DNA from: Marinimicrococcus flavescens
Lineage (GTDB): Bacteria; Pseudomonadota; Alphaproteobacteria; Geminicoccales; Geminicoccaceae
DNA: 64,000 bases
Assembly: GCA_029211145.1 (NCBI GenBank)
Contig: JARGEQ010000091.1
Location: forward strand, 119,951 to 183,950
Direction: 5' to 3'
Part shown: one piece after another, positions 1 to 12,869 of the stretch
How the letters are laid out: each line of letters starts with the position of its first letter
How positions within the stretch are numbered: the first letter of the stretch is position 1
Made by a program: the position numbers and the translations under genes
Notes under the pieces: model-generated
What the model saw: only the letters and a program-made list of their open reading frames with translations
What the model was told of the DNA's origin: nothing
Database searches by the model: none

Positions 1-266
1 GTGCTGGTTCCCAGCGAGCTTGCCACCTTGCGGATAGTGAGGATCGTGCCGGGCGCCAGTCTCCCGTCCATGAGCGCCTCGCGCAGCGCGTCGTAGACCG
101 CCGAGTGACGCGCTGCGCCGCCTCCTGTGTCGAGTGGCTGCAGCGGCAGCGGACGTTGCCGGCGCGGTCCGCCGCCGCCCGGGCCGCTGCTGCCGGCGTC
201 GTGCGCCGCGGATAGCGCGAGCGGCGCGTCGGGCGCGCGGATCGCAATTGCGGCCTGGAGATCCAT
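1..266 (-). CDS. GntR-family transcriptional regulator, 5' part (cut by window edge)
   Basis: Reading down from an ATG at 266, 88 codons stay open to the window edge, so only the N-terminus is present. Residues 1-52 are low-complexity (Ala, Gly, Pro, Arg). From about residue 57 the sequence VYDALREALMDGRLAPG, followed by LTIRKVASSLGTS, fits the start of a GntR winged helix: helix 1, the short turn with G-x-L-x-P-G, and the beginning of the recognition helix-turn-helix. GntR proteins bind DNA as dimers and usually respond to a metabolite through a C-terminal domain, which lies outside the window, so subfamily (FadR, HutC and so on) and ligand cannot be stated. The long disordered leader is unusual; a start closer to the HTH is possible. 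Confidence 0.7.
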   Translation of the reverse strand, partial: MDLQAAIAIRAPDAPLALSAAHDAGSSGPGGGGPRRQRPLPLQPLDTGGGAARHSAVYDALREALMDGRLAPGTILTIRKVASSLGTS

Positions 267-525
267 GGTCGTTCCGCCTGTTTCCTGCTGCCCCGGCAGG
301 CAGCCTCACGCCGCAAGCCGCCGGGCGCAAGCCGCGTCCGGGGTTGGCTCGTGACGGTTCGTGTCGCAATGGGGTGCTGTCGCTTTGCGAGCAACCTGCC
401 GCCGGCGGGGGGCAGCGGGCGAGGTGGCGCGTGGTCGCATCCCTTTCGCCATTGCGGCAGATTTCTCGAAGAAGGGGCTTCCTAAGGTCCGCGGACGTTG
501 CTATACGGCGCCGGCCAACGGGCAT

Positions 526-600
526 TCCGGCGTAGCTCAGTGGTAGAGCAGACGGCTGTTAACCGTCGGGTCGTAGGTTCGAATCCTACCGCCGGAGCCA
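526..600 (+). tRNA. tRNA-Asn (anticodon GTT)
   Basis: A full cloverleaf can be drawn. Acceptor arm TCCGGCG (526-532) pairs with CGCCGGA (590-596), followed by discriminator G597 and an encoded CCA (598-600). The anticodon stem GACGG/CCGTC encloses the loop CTGTTAA with GTT at 558-560, which reads Asn codons. The T arm GTAGGTTCGAATCCTAC is canonical. About 260 bases separate it from the divergent GntR start, and no second tRNA follows. Confidence 0.97.
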
Positions 601-779
601 ATTTTCCAGTATCCCTTCCAGCGCAGGTCTCGAGGCTGCTTCGCGTGCATCGCGAGGCGCGCCGCCCTCGGCTTGCCTTCCCTCCAGCCCTTCTGCATAG
701 CTGCCTCGTCGTCCCGCGGGTGCCCTTCGGGTGCGGCCGCGGGCAGGATCGGTCGCGAGAGCAGGGCGGGAGAGGCGGG

Positions 780-1505
780 ATGGCCGCGGATCGCATAGTG
801 GTGCTCACCGGCGCCGGCATTTCCGCGGAATCGGGCCTTGCCACCTTTCGCGGGCCCGGCGGGCTGTGGGAGGGGCACCGGCTCGAGGAGGTGGCGACGC
901 CGGAAGCCTTCCGACGCGACCCGGGGCTGGTCCACCGGTTCTACAATGCGCGGCGCCGCCGGCTGCTCGAGCGGGACGTGCAGCCCAACCCGGCGCATCG
1001 GGCGCTGGCTCGGCTCGAGGCCGAGTGGCCGGGCGAGGTCGTGCTCGTCACCCAGAACATCGACGACCTTCACGAGCGGGCGGGCTCGCGCCGGCTCCTC
1101 CACATGCATGGCGAGCTGCTGCGGATCCGCTGCGAGGCGTGCGGGCAGAGGCGTTCCTGCCGCGAGGACATCGACTGCACCGACGCTTGTATCGCCTGCG
1201 GCAGCGCCGGCACGCTACGCCCCGACGTGGTCTGGTTCGGCGAGATGCCGCATGGCCTCGAGCGGATCTACGAGGCGCTGTCGGGCTGCGGCCTGTTCCT
1301 CGCCGTGGGCACCTCCGGCCAGGTCTATCCGGCCGCCGGATTCGTCGAGGCGGTGCGCGCGTCGGGCGCGGCCCGCACGATCGAGCTCAACCTCGAGCCG
1401 TCGGCGGTGAGCCGCTGCTTTGCCGAGCGGCGCACCGGCCCGGCCGCGCGCACCGTGCCGGCGTTGGTCGACGAGCTTTTGGAATCTGCGGCCCGTCAGG
1501 GTTGA
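780..1505 (+). CDS. cobB: NAD-dependent protein deacylase (class III sirtuin)
   Basis: 241 residues, the normal length for a bacterial sirtuin. It removes acetyl and probably succinyl groups from protein lysines using NAD+. Visible motifs: the NAD loop GAGISAESG (about residues 10-18), TQNIDDLH, the catalytic histidine in LHMHGEL, and four zinc cysteines in CEACGQRRSC and CTDACIACG. The FYNARRRRL segment carries the Tyr and Arg that in class III sirtuins such as E. coli CobB and SIRT5 favour acidic acyl groups. The ATG at 780 follows a GGGAGAGGCGGG ribosome site; the frame stays open further upstream into the tRNA, but that part does not resemble sirtuins. Confidence 0.93.
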   Translation: MAADRIVVLTGAGISAESGLATFRGPGGLWEGHRLEEVATPEAFRRDPGLVHRFYNARRRRLLERDVQPNPAHRALARLEAEWPGEVVLVTQNIDDLHERAGSRRLLHMHGELLRIRCEACGQRRSCREDIDCTDACIACGSAGTLRPDVVWFGEMPHGLERIYEALSGCGLFLAVGTSGQVYPAAGFVEAVRASGAARTIELNLEPSAVSRCFAERRTGPAARTVPALVDELLESAARQG

Positions 1506-1639
1506 TCCGGCGGCACCACGCGCTTGCGGCCCCCCCGTGCCTGTGTTAATTGCCGGACCGCCTTCGCGGGGGGCAGGGGCCGGCCGCTGCTGCACGCCTC
1601 CCTGCCGACAAGCTCTCGATTCAGCCGGGGAAGCGCAGA

Positions 1640-2199
1640 TTGCCTGCCAAATCAGCCACGGCGTCGGGCCTGGCCTCACGCTATGCTACGGCGCTGTTCG
1701 AGCTAGCGCGCGAACAGAACAAACTCGACGAGGTAGCGAGCGACCTTGACGGGGTCGTGCGGCTGCTCGACGAGAGCGCCGACATGGAACGGCTCATCAA
1801 GAGCCCCGTCCTCAGCCGCGAGGAACAGGAGCGGGCGGTCGTCGCGATCGCCGATCGCGCCGGCCTTCGCGGGCTCGTTCGCAACTTCCTGGGCGTGCTG
1901 GCGCAAAAGCGTCGCCTGTTCGCCCTTCGTACGATCGTCGCAGCCTTCCGCGGCATGCTCGCCGAGCATCGCGGCGAGGCGACTGCCGAGGTGGTTTCCG
2001 CAACTCCGCTCGACGAGCGGCAGATGGCCGCCATCAAGGAGAGCGTGGCGAGCTTCGCGGGCAAGGCCGTGAGCCTCACCAGCTCGGTCGATCCGAGCCT
2101 GCTCGCCGGCGTGGTGGTCCGCGTCGGCTCGCGCATGATCGATGCGTCCTTGAAGGCCAAGCTGCAGCAGCTCGAGCTGTCGATGAAAGGGGTCGGCTG

Positions 2200-2200
<1 letters not shown>
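1640..2200 (+). CDS. atpH: F1 ATP synthase subunit delta
   Basis: 186 residues, the usual size of alphaproteobacterial delta. Subunit delta (OSCP equivalent) ties the F1 head to the peripheral stalk. The N-terminal segment [12 protein letters not shown] and the C-terminal pattern [18 protein letters not shown] are typical. A TTG start at 1640 is chosen because GGGGAAGCG lies just upstream and it gives the family length; the open frame continues upstream without similarity. Its TGA overlaps the atpA ATG (TGATG), so the two are translationally coupled. It opens the operon atpHAGDC; the F0 genes are not here, as expected for alphaproteobacteria where F0 and F1 operons are separate. The 134 bases before it hold no recognisable gene. 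Confidence 0.95.
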
Positions 2201-3735
<1,535 letters not shown>

Positions 3736-3744
3736 GAGAGCGCT

Positions 3745-6101
<2,357 letters not shown>

Positions 6102-6116
6102 GCGAGGTAGGGGGCG

Positions 6117-6533
6117 ATGGCCGACAACACCCTGAGGTTCGAGCTGGTGGCGCCTGAGCGGCTGCTTGCCAGCGAAGAGGTGGACATGGTGGTGCTGCCG
6201 GGCTCGGAGGGCGACTTCGGCGTCCTCCCCCAGCACGCCCCCTTCCTCTCGCTGCTGCGGCCGGGCGTCATCGGCATCTATCGCGGCGACAAGCTCGAGC
6301 GGCGGATCTTCGTCGCCGGCGGGTTCGCCGAGGTCAACGGGCAGGGCTGCATCGTGCTGGGCGAAGCGGCCGAGCCGGTCGACGAGCTCGATGCCGAGAA
6401 GGCCCGCCAGGCGTTGAGGAACGCCGAGGAGGACCTGGCCGACGCGAAGGAGCCGAGCGAGAGCGAGCGCGAGCGCCTCGAGCGGGCGATTCGCGTGGCG
6501 CAGGCCCGGCTGGAGGCCGCGGAGGCCGCCTAG
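6117..6533 (+). CDS. atpC: F1 ATP synthase subunit epsilon
   Basis: 138 residues. Epsilon binds gamma and the c-ring and can inhibit ATP hydrolysis. The N-terminal beta-sandwich is plain (LRFELVAPERLLASEEVDMV, GSEGDFGVLPQHAPFLSLLRPGV), and the C-terminal helical hairpin is rich in Glu/Ala/Arg, including an ESERERLERAIRVAQARLEAA stretch. It is the last gene of the atp operon: a GC-rich terminator follows at 6566 and the next gene is convergent. Confidence 0.96.
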   Translation: MADNTLRFELVAPERLLASEEVDMVVLPGSEGDFGVLPQHAPFLSLLRPGVIGIYRGDKLERRIFVAGGFAEVNGQGCIVLGEAAEPVDELDAEKARQALRNAEEDLADAKEPSESERERLERAIRVAQARLEAAEAA

Positions 6534-6565
6534 GCAGCCTTCGTTCCCGGCAGGACCGACGATAG

Positions 6566-6596
6566 AGCGGCCGGCGCGCGAGCGTCCGGCCGCTTT
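6566..6596 (+). terminator. Terminator after atpC, probably shared with apbC
   Basis: A perfect 9-bp stem, AGCGGCCGG (6566-6574) and CCGGCCGCT (6586-6594), with an 11-base loop is followed by a short T run (TTTGT). It lies between the convergent atpC and apbC stops and could stop transcription from both sides, though the T tract favours the plus strand. Confidence 0.75.
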
Positions 6597-6608
6597 GTCG
6601 TTCGAGCC

Positions 6609-7733
6609 CTACATCTGCAGGATGCGCGGCGGCTGCCGGACGCTGGAGCCGCTGGCGAGCTTGTCGCGGACCGTCATGGCGAGCTGGCGATAGGCCTGGG
6701 CCTGGGGGCTGTCGGGATCGCTCACCACGATCGGCCGGCCGCCGTCCGAGGTCTCGCGGATCGCGATGTCGAGCGGGATCTCGGCCAGGAAGTCGACGCC
6801 GTATTTCTCGGCACACGCCCTGGCGCCGCCATGGGCGAAGATCTCCGCCCGGTGGCCGCAGCTCGGGCAGCAGAAATAGGACATGTTCTCGACGATGCCC
6901 AGGATCGGCACGTCGACCTTCCTGAACATGTTGATGGCCTTGCGGGCATCCAGCAGGGCGATGTCCTGCGGCGTGGAGACGATCACCGCACCGGTCAACG
7001 GCACGCGCTGGGCCATGGTGAGCTGGGCATCGCCGGTGCCCGGCGGCAGGTCGACCACCAGCGTGTCGAGCTCGCCCCACTCGACATCCGAGAGCATCTG
7101 CTGGATGGCGCTTTGCACCATGGGCCCGCGCCAGATCATCGGCGCGTCCTCGTCCACCAAAAAGCCCATCGACATCACCTTGACGCCGTAGCTCTCCATG
7201 GGCTCGAGCTTCTTGCCGTCGCGGCTCTGCGGCCGGCGCGCGATGCCGGTCATGCGCGGCAGCGAGGGACCGTAGATGTCGGCGTCGAGAAGCCCCACCC
7301 GCTGGCCCACCGCGGCCAGCCCCATGGCGAGGTTGACCGAGGTGGTGGACTTGCCCACGCCGCCCTTGCCCGAGGCCACCGCGATGATCGACCTGACGCC
7401 CGGCACCAGCGGCTTTTCGAGATGCGGCGGGCGCGGCTGGCCGAGCGTCGGGGCCGGCCCCGCATGCTCGCGCCCGCCCGGCGCCCGCTCGGCGGTGAGA
7501 ACCGCCGTACAGCTCGCCACGCCGGGCAGCGCCTTGACCGCCGTCTCGCATTCCCGGCGCAGCGATTCCAGCGCCGGCGCCTCTTTTGGATCCACCTCGA
7601 TCGCGAAGCCGACATTCTGGCCCTTGACCACCACGCCCGAGATCAGCCCCATGCTGACCACGTCCTGGTCGCGATTCGGGTGGCGCACGCCGCGAAGAGC
7701 GGCGAGAACATGGTCTTTTGTTAATTCGCTCAT
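6609..7733 (-). CDS. apbC: Mrp/ApbC-type iron-sulfur cluster carrier ATPase
   Basis: 374 residues. The family binds and transfers [4Fe-4S] clusters in an ATP-dependent way. The N-terminal 90 residues are a MIP18/DUF59 domain (LAALRGVRHPNRDQDVVSMG). After a Pro-rich linker comes the ParA/Mrp ATPase with deviant Walker A GKGGVGKSTTSVNLA, switch I DADIYGPSLPRM, and Walker B VDLPPGTGDAQL. The cluster-binding CxxC is visible as CCPSCG in VENMSYFCCPSCGH. It is divergent from hflK with a 101-base intergenic region and convergent with atpC. Confidence 0.94.
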   Translation of the reverse strand: MSELTKDHVLAALRGVRHPNRDQDVVSMGLISGVVVKGQNVGFAIEVDPKEAPALESLRRECETAVKALPGVASCTAVLTAERAPGGREHAGPAPTLGQPRPPHLEKPLVPGVRSIIAVASGKGGVGKSTTSVNLAMGLAAVGQRVGLLDADIYGPSLPRMTGIARRPQSRDGKKLEPMESYGVKVMSMGFLVDEDAPMIWRGPMVQSAIQQMLSDVEWGELDTLVVDLPPGTGDAQLTMAQRVPLTGAVIVSTPQDIALLDARKAINMFRKVDVPILGIVENMSYFCCPSCGHRAEIFAHGGARACAEKYGVDFLAEIPLDIAIRETSDGGRPIVVSDPDSPQAQAYRQLAMTVRDKLASGSSVRQPPRILQM

Positions 7734-7834
7734 GGTTGATCCCCCTTGCCCGCTGCCCGATATAGAGCGTCATTGGGTCGAAGGGGAGGGCCGGCCGGCG
7801 GGTCGGTGCGCGCCCGCTGCGGATCGGAGATGGA

Positions 7835-8977
7835 ATGCCCTGGAATACGCAAGGTGGCAGTGGCGGTGGCGGCTGGCAAGGCGGCGGCGGACAGGGACCC
7901 TGGGGCGGCCGCCCCGGCGGCCAGCAGCAGCCGCCTGATCTGGAGGAGCTGATCCGCAAGAGCCAGGAAAAGGTCAAACGGCTCTTCCCGGGCGGCCCCG
8001 GCGGCGCCGGCCAGAAACGGGCGGTGGCGCTGGTGGTGCTGGGAGCCGTGGCACTCTGGCTGGCCTCGGGCGTCTACCGCGTGCTGCCCGAGGAGCAGGG
8101 CGTGGTGCTGCGCTTCGGCAAGCTGCAGCGGGTGACCAGCCCTGGCCTGAACTACCACCTCCCGTGGCCGATCGAGGAGGTGCTGACCCCGCAGGTGACC
8201 CGCGTCAACCGCATCGAGGTCGGTTTCCGCTCGGCCGGCGGCGGGCCGCGCAGCTCCAGCGCGCGCGAGGTGGGCGAAGAGGCGCTCATGCTCACCGGCG
8301 ACGAGAACATCATCGACATCAACTTCGTCGTCCTGTGGAAGATCGCCGATCCGGCGGCCTATCTCTTCAACATCCGTGACCCGGAGAACACCGTGAAGGC
8401 GGTGGCCGAGAGCGTGATGCGCGAGATCATCGGCCAGACCCCCATCGTCCAGGCGACTACCGAGGGGCGGCGGCTGATCGAGACCAAGGCTCGCGAGCAG
8501 CTCCAGGAGCTCATGAACGATTACGGCGCCGGCATCGAGATCGACGAGGTGCAGCTGCAGAAGTCCGATCCGCCGGCCGAGGTGATCGACGCGTTCCGCG
8601 ACGTGCAGCGCGCCCAGGCCGACCGCGAGCGGCAGCAGAACGAGGCGGAAGCCTTCGCCAACGACATCATCCCGCGCGCCCGCGGCGAGGCCGAGCGGCT
8701 GCTCCAGGAGGCCGAGGCGCACAAGCAGGAGGTGGTGGCCCGTGCCGACGGTGAGGCGCAGCGCTTCGAATCGGTCCTGCGCGAGTACGAGAAGGCCAAG
8801 GAGGTGACCTTGCGGCGGCTCTATCTCGACACGATGCAGGACGTGTTGAGCGGGATGAACAAGACCATCATCGGCGGCAAGGAGGGGGTCGGCAGCGTGG
8901 TGCCCTATCTGGCCCTGCCGGAGATCGAGAAGCGCCAGCAGCAGAAGGCCGCCGGCCAGACGGGGGTGGCGCAATGA
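7835..8977 (+). CDS. hflK: HflK, membrane modulator of FtsH protease
   Basis: 380 residues. HflK and HflC form a large SPFH/prohibitin-family complex on the periplasmic side of the inner membrane that surrounds FtsH and tunes its proteolysis. Visible: a Gly/Gln-rich cytoplasmic N-terminus (residues 1-35), one transmembrane segment around residues 65-83 (VALVVLGAVALWLASGVYRV), then the SPFH domain starting EEQGVVLRFGKL, and a long Glu/Arg/Ala coiled coil. The ATG follows ATCGGAG. Its stop overlaps the hflC start (ATGA). Confidence 0.95.
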   Translation: MPWNTQGGSGGGGWQGGGGQGPWGGRPGGQQQPPDLEELIRKSQEKVKRLFPGGPGGAGQKRAVALVVLGAVALWLASGVYRVLPEEQGVVLRFGKLQRVTSPGLNYHLPWPIEEVLTPQVTRVNRIEVGFRSAGGGPRSSSAREVGEEALMLTGDENIIDINFVVLWKIADPAAYLFNIRDPENTVKAVAESVMREIIGQTPIVQATTEGRRLIETKAREQLQELMNDYGAGIEIDEVQLQKSDPPAEVIDAFRDVQRAQADRERQQNEAEAFANDIIPRARGEAERLLQEAEAHKQEVVARADGEAQRFESVLREYEKAKEVTLRRLYLDTMQDVLSGMNKTIIGGKEGVGSVVPYLALPEIEKRQQQKAAGQTGVAQ

Positions 8978-9966
8978 GCCAGAAGGTCATGGTCGGCGTC
9001 GCGGCCCTCGCCGGCGCCGCGCTCGTAGCGCTCGCCGGCTCGCTCTACACCGTGCACCAGAGCCAGCAGGCGTTGATTCTCCAGTTCGGCGAGCCGATCC
9101 GGGTCGTCAAGGAGCCGGGCCTGCACCTCAAGCTGCCGCTGCTCCAGCAGGCGGAGTATTTCGAGCGGCGCGTGCTCGACTTCGACGCGCCCTCGGTGGA
9201 GCTGGTGCTGGGCGACCAGAAGCGGCTGGTGGTCGACGTCTTCGCCCGCTACCGGATCGATGATCCGCTCCGCTTCAGGCAGGCGTCCGGTGGCGAGGCG
9301 GCGTTCCGCACGCGGCTCGAGCCGATCATCTTCTCGGCCCTGCGCAGTGTTCTGGGCGAGGTCTCGCTGTTCCAGATCCTGAGCGACGACCGCACCCAGC
9401 TCATGGGGCGCATCCGCCAGGAGGCGAACCGGGCGCTCGCCCGCTTCGGCATCGACATCGTCGACGTGCGCATCAAGCGCGCCGACCTGCCGCCCGAGAA
9501 CAGCCAGGCGATCTTCCGCCGGATGCAGACCGAGCGCGAGCGCGAAGCCAAGGAGCTGCGCGCGCAGGGCGCCGAGATCGCCCAGCGCATCCGCGCCCGG
9601 GCCGATCGCGAGCGGCGCGTGCTGATCGCCGAGGCGGACAAGCAGGCCTCGATCACCCGCGGCGAGGGCGATGCCGAGGCGGTGCGGATCTTCGGCGAGG
9701 CTTACGGCCAGGATCCCGAGTTCTTCGGGTTCTTCCGCTCGATGCAGGCCTACCGCGACGCGCTGGGCGACGAGAGCACCAGCCTCGTCATCTCGCCCGA
9801 CAGCGAGTTCTTCCGCTACTTCAGCGATCCGCGCGGCGGTGGCGGCCGCGAGAAGGGCTCCTGGGCGGATGTCGCCACGCCCGATGGCGGCGGCCCGCGG
9901 GCAGCGCCGGCCACACCGGCCGGCCCCGCCTCCGACGCCGGCGCCTCGACGGACCGCGCGCAGTAG
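8974..9966 (+). CDS. hflC: HflC, partner of HflK
   Basis: 330 residues. N-terminal membrane anchor (about residues 7-27), then the SPFH domain (QALILQFGEPIRVVKEPGLH) and a long charged coiled coil (TEREREAKELRAQGAEIAQ), followed by the conserved GEGDAEAVRIFGEAYGQDPEF segment. The C-terminal tail after about residue 285 is Gly/Ala/Pro-rich and looks disordered; this is longer than in E. coli HflC. It overlaps hflK by 4 bases, so the two subunits should be made in step, and it is followed by a strong hairpin. Confidence 0.95.
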   Translation: MSQKVMVGVAALAGAALVALAGSLYTVHQSQQALILQFGEPIRVVKEPGLHLKLPLLQQAEYFERRVLDFDAPSVELVLGDQKRLVVDVFARYRIDDPLRFRQASGGEAAFRTRLEPIIFSALRSVLGEVSLFQILSDDRTQLMGRIRQEANRALARFGIDIVDVRIKRADLPPENSQAIFRRMQTEREREAKELRAQGAEIAQRIRARADRERRVLIAEADKQASITRGEGDAEAVRIFGEAYGQDPEFFGFFRSMQAYRDALGDESTSLVISPDSEFFRYFSDPRGGGGREKGSWADVATPDGGGPRAAPATPAGPASDAGASTDRAQ

Positions 9967-9982
9967 CCATCGCCCGCACCCG

Positions 9983-10014
9983 GGGCCGCGCCGCTAGCCG
10001 CGGCGCGGCCCTTT
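9983..10014 (+). terminator. Strong hairpin after hflC
   Basis: A perfect 12-bp stem, GGGCCGCGCCGC (9983-9994) with GCGGCGCGGCCC (10000-10011), a 5-base loop and then TTT. It sits between hflC and the DUF2065 gene, so it probably lowers rather than abolishes expression of the downstream gene, which still has its own AGG-type ribosome site. Confidence 0.7.
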
Positions 10015-10038
10015 CCCGAGTTTCTCCTGGAGCAGGCC

Positions 10039-10224
10039 ATGCAGGACCTCCTGACGGCCGCTGCGCTCGTCCTCGTCATCGAGGGGGTCCTGTGGTCACT
10101 GTTCCCGCACGCCATGCGTCGCGCGGCCCAGCGCGCCGCCGAACTCGATCCCGGCCAGCTCAGGGCCGGCGGCCTGCTCTTCGCGGCGCTGGGCGTGCTC
10201 GGCATCTGGTTCATTCGCGGCTGA
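10039..10224 (+). CDS. Small membrane protein, DUF2065 (YjeT-like)
   Basis: 61 residues. Two hydrophobic helices (LLTAAALVLVIEGVLWSLF and GGLLFAALGVLGIWFI) separated by a charged loop with RRAAQRAAELDPGQLR. This matches the DUF2065 family, which is commonly found beside hflC/hflK; its biochemical role is unknown. CTGGAG lies 6 bases before the ATG. Its retention next to hflKC suggests it belongs to the same membrane quality-control neighbourhood, but that is inference from position. Confidence 0.85.
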   Translation: MQDLLTAAALVLVIEGVLWSLFPHAMRRAAQRAAELDPGQLRAGGLLFAALGVLGIWFIRG

Positions 10225-10367
10225 TGCCTGGTGAGCCTCTCGCGCTCTTGCGGGATGGCGAACGGCAATGACACAATCGGCGGGCCGGCGGAGGCCGCGT
10301 CCGCGATGATGGCGGCCGTCCCGGCCCAGCAGAACGCCCGTTGGGGTGGTTCACGGGAGGAGTGGGG

Positions 10368-11864
10368 ATGGTACAGTTTGGCTCGGGCGGGCGCAGCGCC
10401 GCGCGGCCCCGCGCGCTAGGCCGCCTGGTCGCGGCGCGCCTGCTCGCAGCGGTGCTGGCGGCGGGTGTGCTGGCGCAGGACGTCGTCGCGCAGCCGGGGC
10501 CGCCCGGCTTCGCGGACCTCGTCGACCGGGTGGCGCCCGCCGTGGTCAACGTCTCGACCCGCAAGGCGATCCAGGGGCGGGACGAGCCGTTCCCGATGCC
10601 CCAGGTGCCGCCGGGCTCGCCCTTCGAGGAGTTCTTCAAGGAGTTTTTCGACCGCGAGCGCGAGCAGCAGATGCCGCGCCGCACCTTCTCGCTGGGCTCG
10701 GGCTTCATCATCGATCCGCAAGGCTTCGTGGTCACCAACAACCACGTCATCGCCGACGCCGACGAGATCTCGGTGCTGATGAGCGACGATCGGGAATTCC
10801 CGGCCACGCTCGTGGGCCGCGACACCAAGACCGACCTCGCTTTGCTCAAGATCGAATCGCCCAAGCCGCTGCCCTATCTCGAATGGGCCGACAGCGACGC
10901 GGTGCGGGTGGGCGACTGGATGCTGGCGATCGGCAATCCCTTCGGCCTGGGCTCCTCGGTCACCGCCGGCATCGTCTCGGCGCGCGGCCGCGACATCCGC
11001 TCCGGTCCCTACGACGACTTCATCCAGGTCGACGCAGCCATCAACCGCGGCAATTCCGGCGGCCCCAGCTTTACGCTGGAAGGCACGGTCTTCGGCGTGA
11101 ACACCGCGATCTTCTCGCCCTCGGGCGGCAATGTCGGGATCGGCTTCGCCATCCCCGCCAACCTCGCCAAGCCGGTGATCGACAGCATCAAGGCAACCGG
11201 CCGTGTGTCCCGCGGCTGGCTGGGCGTGCGAATCCAGTCGGTCACCGAGGAGATCGCCGAGGGGCTGGGCCTCGAGGATTCCGAGGGCGCCCTGGTTGCC
11301 AGCGTCACGCCGGGCGGCCCCGCCGCCAATTCGGCGATCGAGGCCGGCGACGTGATCCTCGAGTTCAACGGCCACAAGATCGACCGCATGCGCAACCTGC
11401 CGCGCATCGTCGCCGAGACGCCGGTCGGCGAGAAGGTGCCGGTGGTCGTCTGGCGGCGCGGCGAGCGGCAGAGCCTCGAGGTGGTGCTGGGCGAGCTGCC
11501 CGAGGACGAGCAGCTGGCTGAGCTGGGCGCCCCGCAGGTTCCCGATCAGGCCGCGCCGAGTGCCGAGATCCCCGAGCTGGGGCTCACCGTGGCGGCCCTC
11601 GACGACGAGTTGCGGGCGCGCTTCGGCCTGCCAGAGGACGCCCGCGGCGTGGTCATCGTCGAGGTGGCGAACAACGGGCCCGCCGCCCAGGAGAACCTCA
11701 GGGCCGGCGATCTCGTGGTCGAGGTCGGCCAGGAGGAGGTGTCTGCCCCGGCCGAGCTGGTGGCCAAGGTCGCCGAGGCCCGCCAGCAGGACAAGCGCGC
11801 CGCCCTGCTGCTGATCGACAGGCAGGGCGACCTGCGCTTCGTGGCCGTGCGCTTCAAGGAGTAG
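10368..11864 (+). CDS. DegP/Do-like periplasmic serine protease
   Basis: 498 residues. Trypsin-like HtrA protease and chaperone of the periplasm. The N-terminus has an Arg-rich stretch and a hydrophobic signal (LLAAVLAAGVLAQDVVAQ). The catalytic triad is complete: His126 (TNNHVIADADE), Asp156 (KTDLALLKIE) and Ser230 (NRGNSGGPSF). Two PDZ domains follow (about residues 280-370 and 405-495). The ATG at 10368 was chosen for GGGAGG 7 bases upstream and for the signal peptide. Its last 11 bases overlap the 3' end of the convergent aminotransferase gene. Confidence 0.94.
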   Translation: MVQFGSGGRSAARPRALGRLVAARLLAAVLAAGVLAQDVVAQPGPPGFADLVDRVAPAVVNVSTRKAIQGRDEPFPMPQVPPGSPFEEFFKEFFDREREQQMPRRTFSLGSGFIIDPQGFVVTNNHVIADADEISVLMSDDREFPATLVGRDTKTDLALLKIESPKPLPYLEWADSDAVRVGDWMLAIGNPFGLGSSVTAGIVSARGRDIRSGPYDDFIQVDAAINRGNSGGPSFTLEGTVFGVNTAIFSPSGGNVGIGFAIPANLAKPVIDSIKATGRVSRGWLGVRIQSVTEEIAEGLGLEDSEGALVASVTPGGPAANSAIEAGDVILEFNGHKIDRMRNLPRIVAETPVGEKVPVVVWRRGERQSLEVVLGELPEDEQLAELGAPQVPDQAAPSAEIPELGLTVAALDDELRARFGLPEDARGVVIVEVANNGPAAQENLRAGDLVVEVGQEEVSAPAELVAKVAEARQQDKRAALLLIDRQGDLRFVAVRFKE

Positions 11865-12747
11865 GCGCCGGGCCCTCGCCGCGGACCAGCGCCGCATAGT
11901 CCCCGGCGAGCATCCCGATCAGCCGGTGCGCGGGATCGAGCTCCCGCTCCCCGATCGCCGCCACCGGCATGATCTCGACGGCCGTTCCCGTGAGAAAGGC
12001 GCCCTGGGCCCGGGCCAGCTCGCCGGGCGCCATGCGGCGCTCGACCACCTCGAGCCCGCGCGCCCGCGCGAGACCGATCACCGTGCGCCGGGTGATGCCG
12101 TCGAGAAAACAGTCGGGTAGCGGCGTGTGCAGCGCCCCGTCGACCACCAGGAAGAGGTTGGCGCCCGTCGCCTCGGCAAGCAGCCCGCGCCAGTCGAGCA
12201 TCAGGGCATCGTCGAGGCCCGCAGCGTTGGCCTCGTCCCGCGCCATGGTGGCGATGGTGTAGAGACCGGCGGTCTTGCTGGCGGTGGGGGCGGTCTCGGG
12301 CGAGGGGCGCTTCCAGCGCGCCACGGCCAGCCGCAGGCCGCGCCGGCGCTGCTCCTCGCCATAATAGCTGGGCCACGGGAAGGCGGCGATCGCCACGTGG
12401 ACCCGGCAGGCCGCGGCCGGCACCGAGACCGATTGCGAGCCGCGCCAGGCGATCGGCCGGATATACCCCTCGACCAGCTCCTGGCGGGCCAGCAGCGCGT
12501 GGCAGGCCGCTTCCAGCACGTCGACGGTCCAGGGCAGCCGGTAGCCGAGCATCTCGGCCGACGCCGCGAGCCGCTCCAGATGCTGGTGCAGGGCGAACGC
12601 CCGCCCGCCATAGACCCGGATCCCCTCGAACACCGAGCCGGCGAAATGCAGGCTGTGCGAGAGCACGTGCAGCTTCGCCTCGGGCCACGGCACGAAGTTG
12701 CCGTCGACCCAGAGGGTGCCGGGCTGGTTGGCGAGATCGGTGAGCAC
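11854..12747 (-). CDS. ilvE: Class IV (branched-chain type) aminotransferase
   Basis: 297 residues, PLP-dependent fold type IV. It probably carries out the last step of Leu/Ile/Val synthesis. Seen: SLHFAGSVFEGIRVYGG at the substrate side, the PLP lysine in TASKTAGLYTI, EATGANLF, and the phosphate-binding DGITRRTV and GTAVEIMPVAA. A GTG at 12747 is taken as start because AGGAGG lies 9 bases upstream; longer versions of the frame add 35 residues with no family match. Acceptors other than branched-chain keto acids (D-alanine, 4-amino-4-deoxychorismate) cannot be excluded, but the EGIR.Y motif favours IlvE, and the ilvBNC operon lies 4 kb away. Confidence 0.82.
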   Translation of the reverse strand: MLTDLANQPGTLWVDGNFVPWPEAKLHVLSHSLHFAGSVFEGIRVYGGRAFALHQHLERLAASAEMLGYRLPWTVDVLEAACHALLARQELVEGYIRPIAWRGSQSVSVPAAACRVHVAIAAFPWPSYYGEEQRRRGLRLAVARWKRPSPETAPTASKTAGLYTIATMARDEANAAGLDDALMLDWRGLLAEATGANLFLVVDGALHTPLPDCFLDGITRRTVIGLARARGLEVVERRMAPGELARAQGAFLTGTAVEIMPVAAIGERELDPAHRLIGMLAGDYAALVRGEGPAPTP

Positions 12748-12869
12748 GGTGACGAGCCTCCTGACTGGTGCTGGGTTGCAGGAGAAACTGTTCGCGGCTT
12801 CGGCGGGCCGAGACAAACGGGCGATTTTCCGCTTCAGTTGAGCAGGGCTCAACGATCGGGAGGCTCGCC

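Noticed and set aside
526..600. tRNA-Asn as an integration site for a genomic island
   Set aside because: Neighbouring genes are core functions (cobB, atp) with the same base usage, and no duplicated tRNA end was seen.
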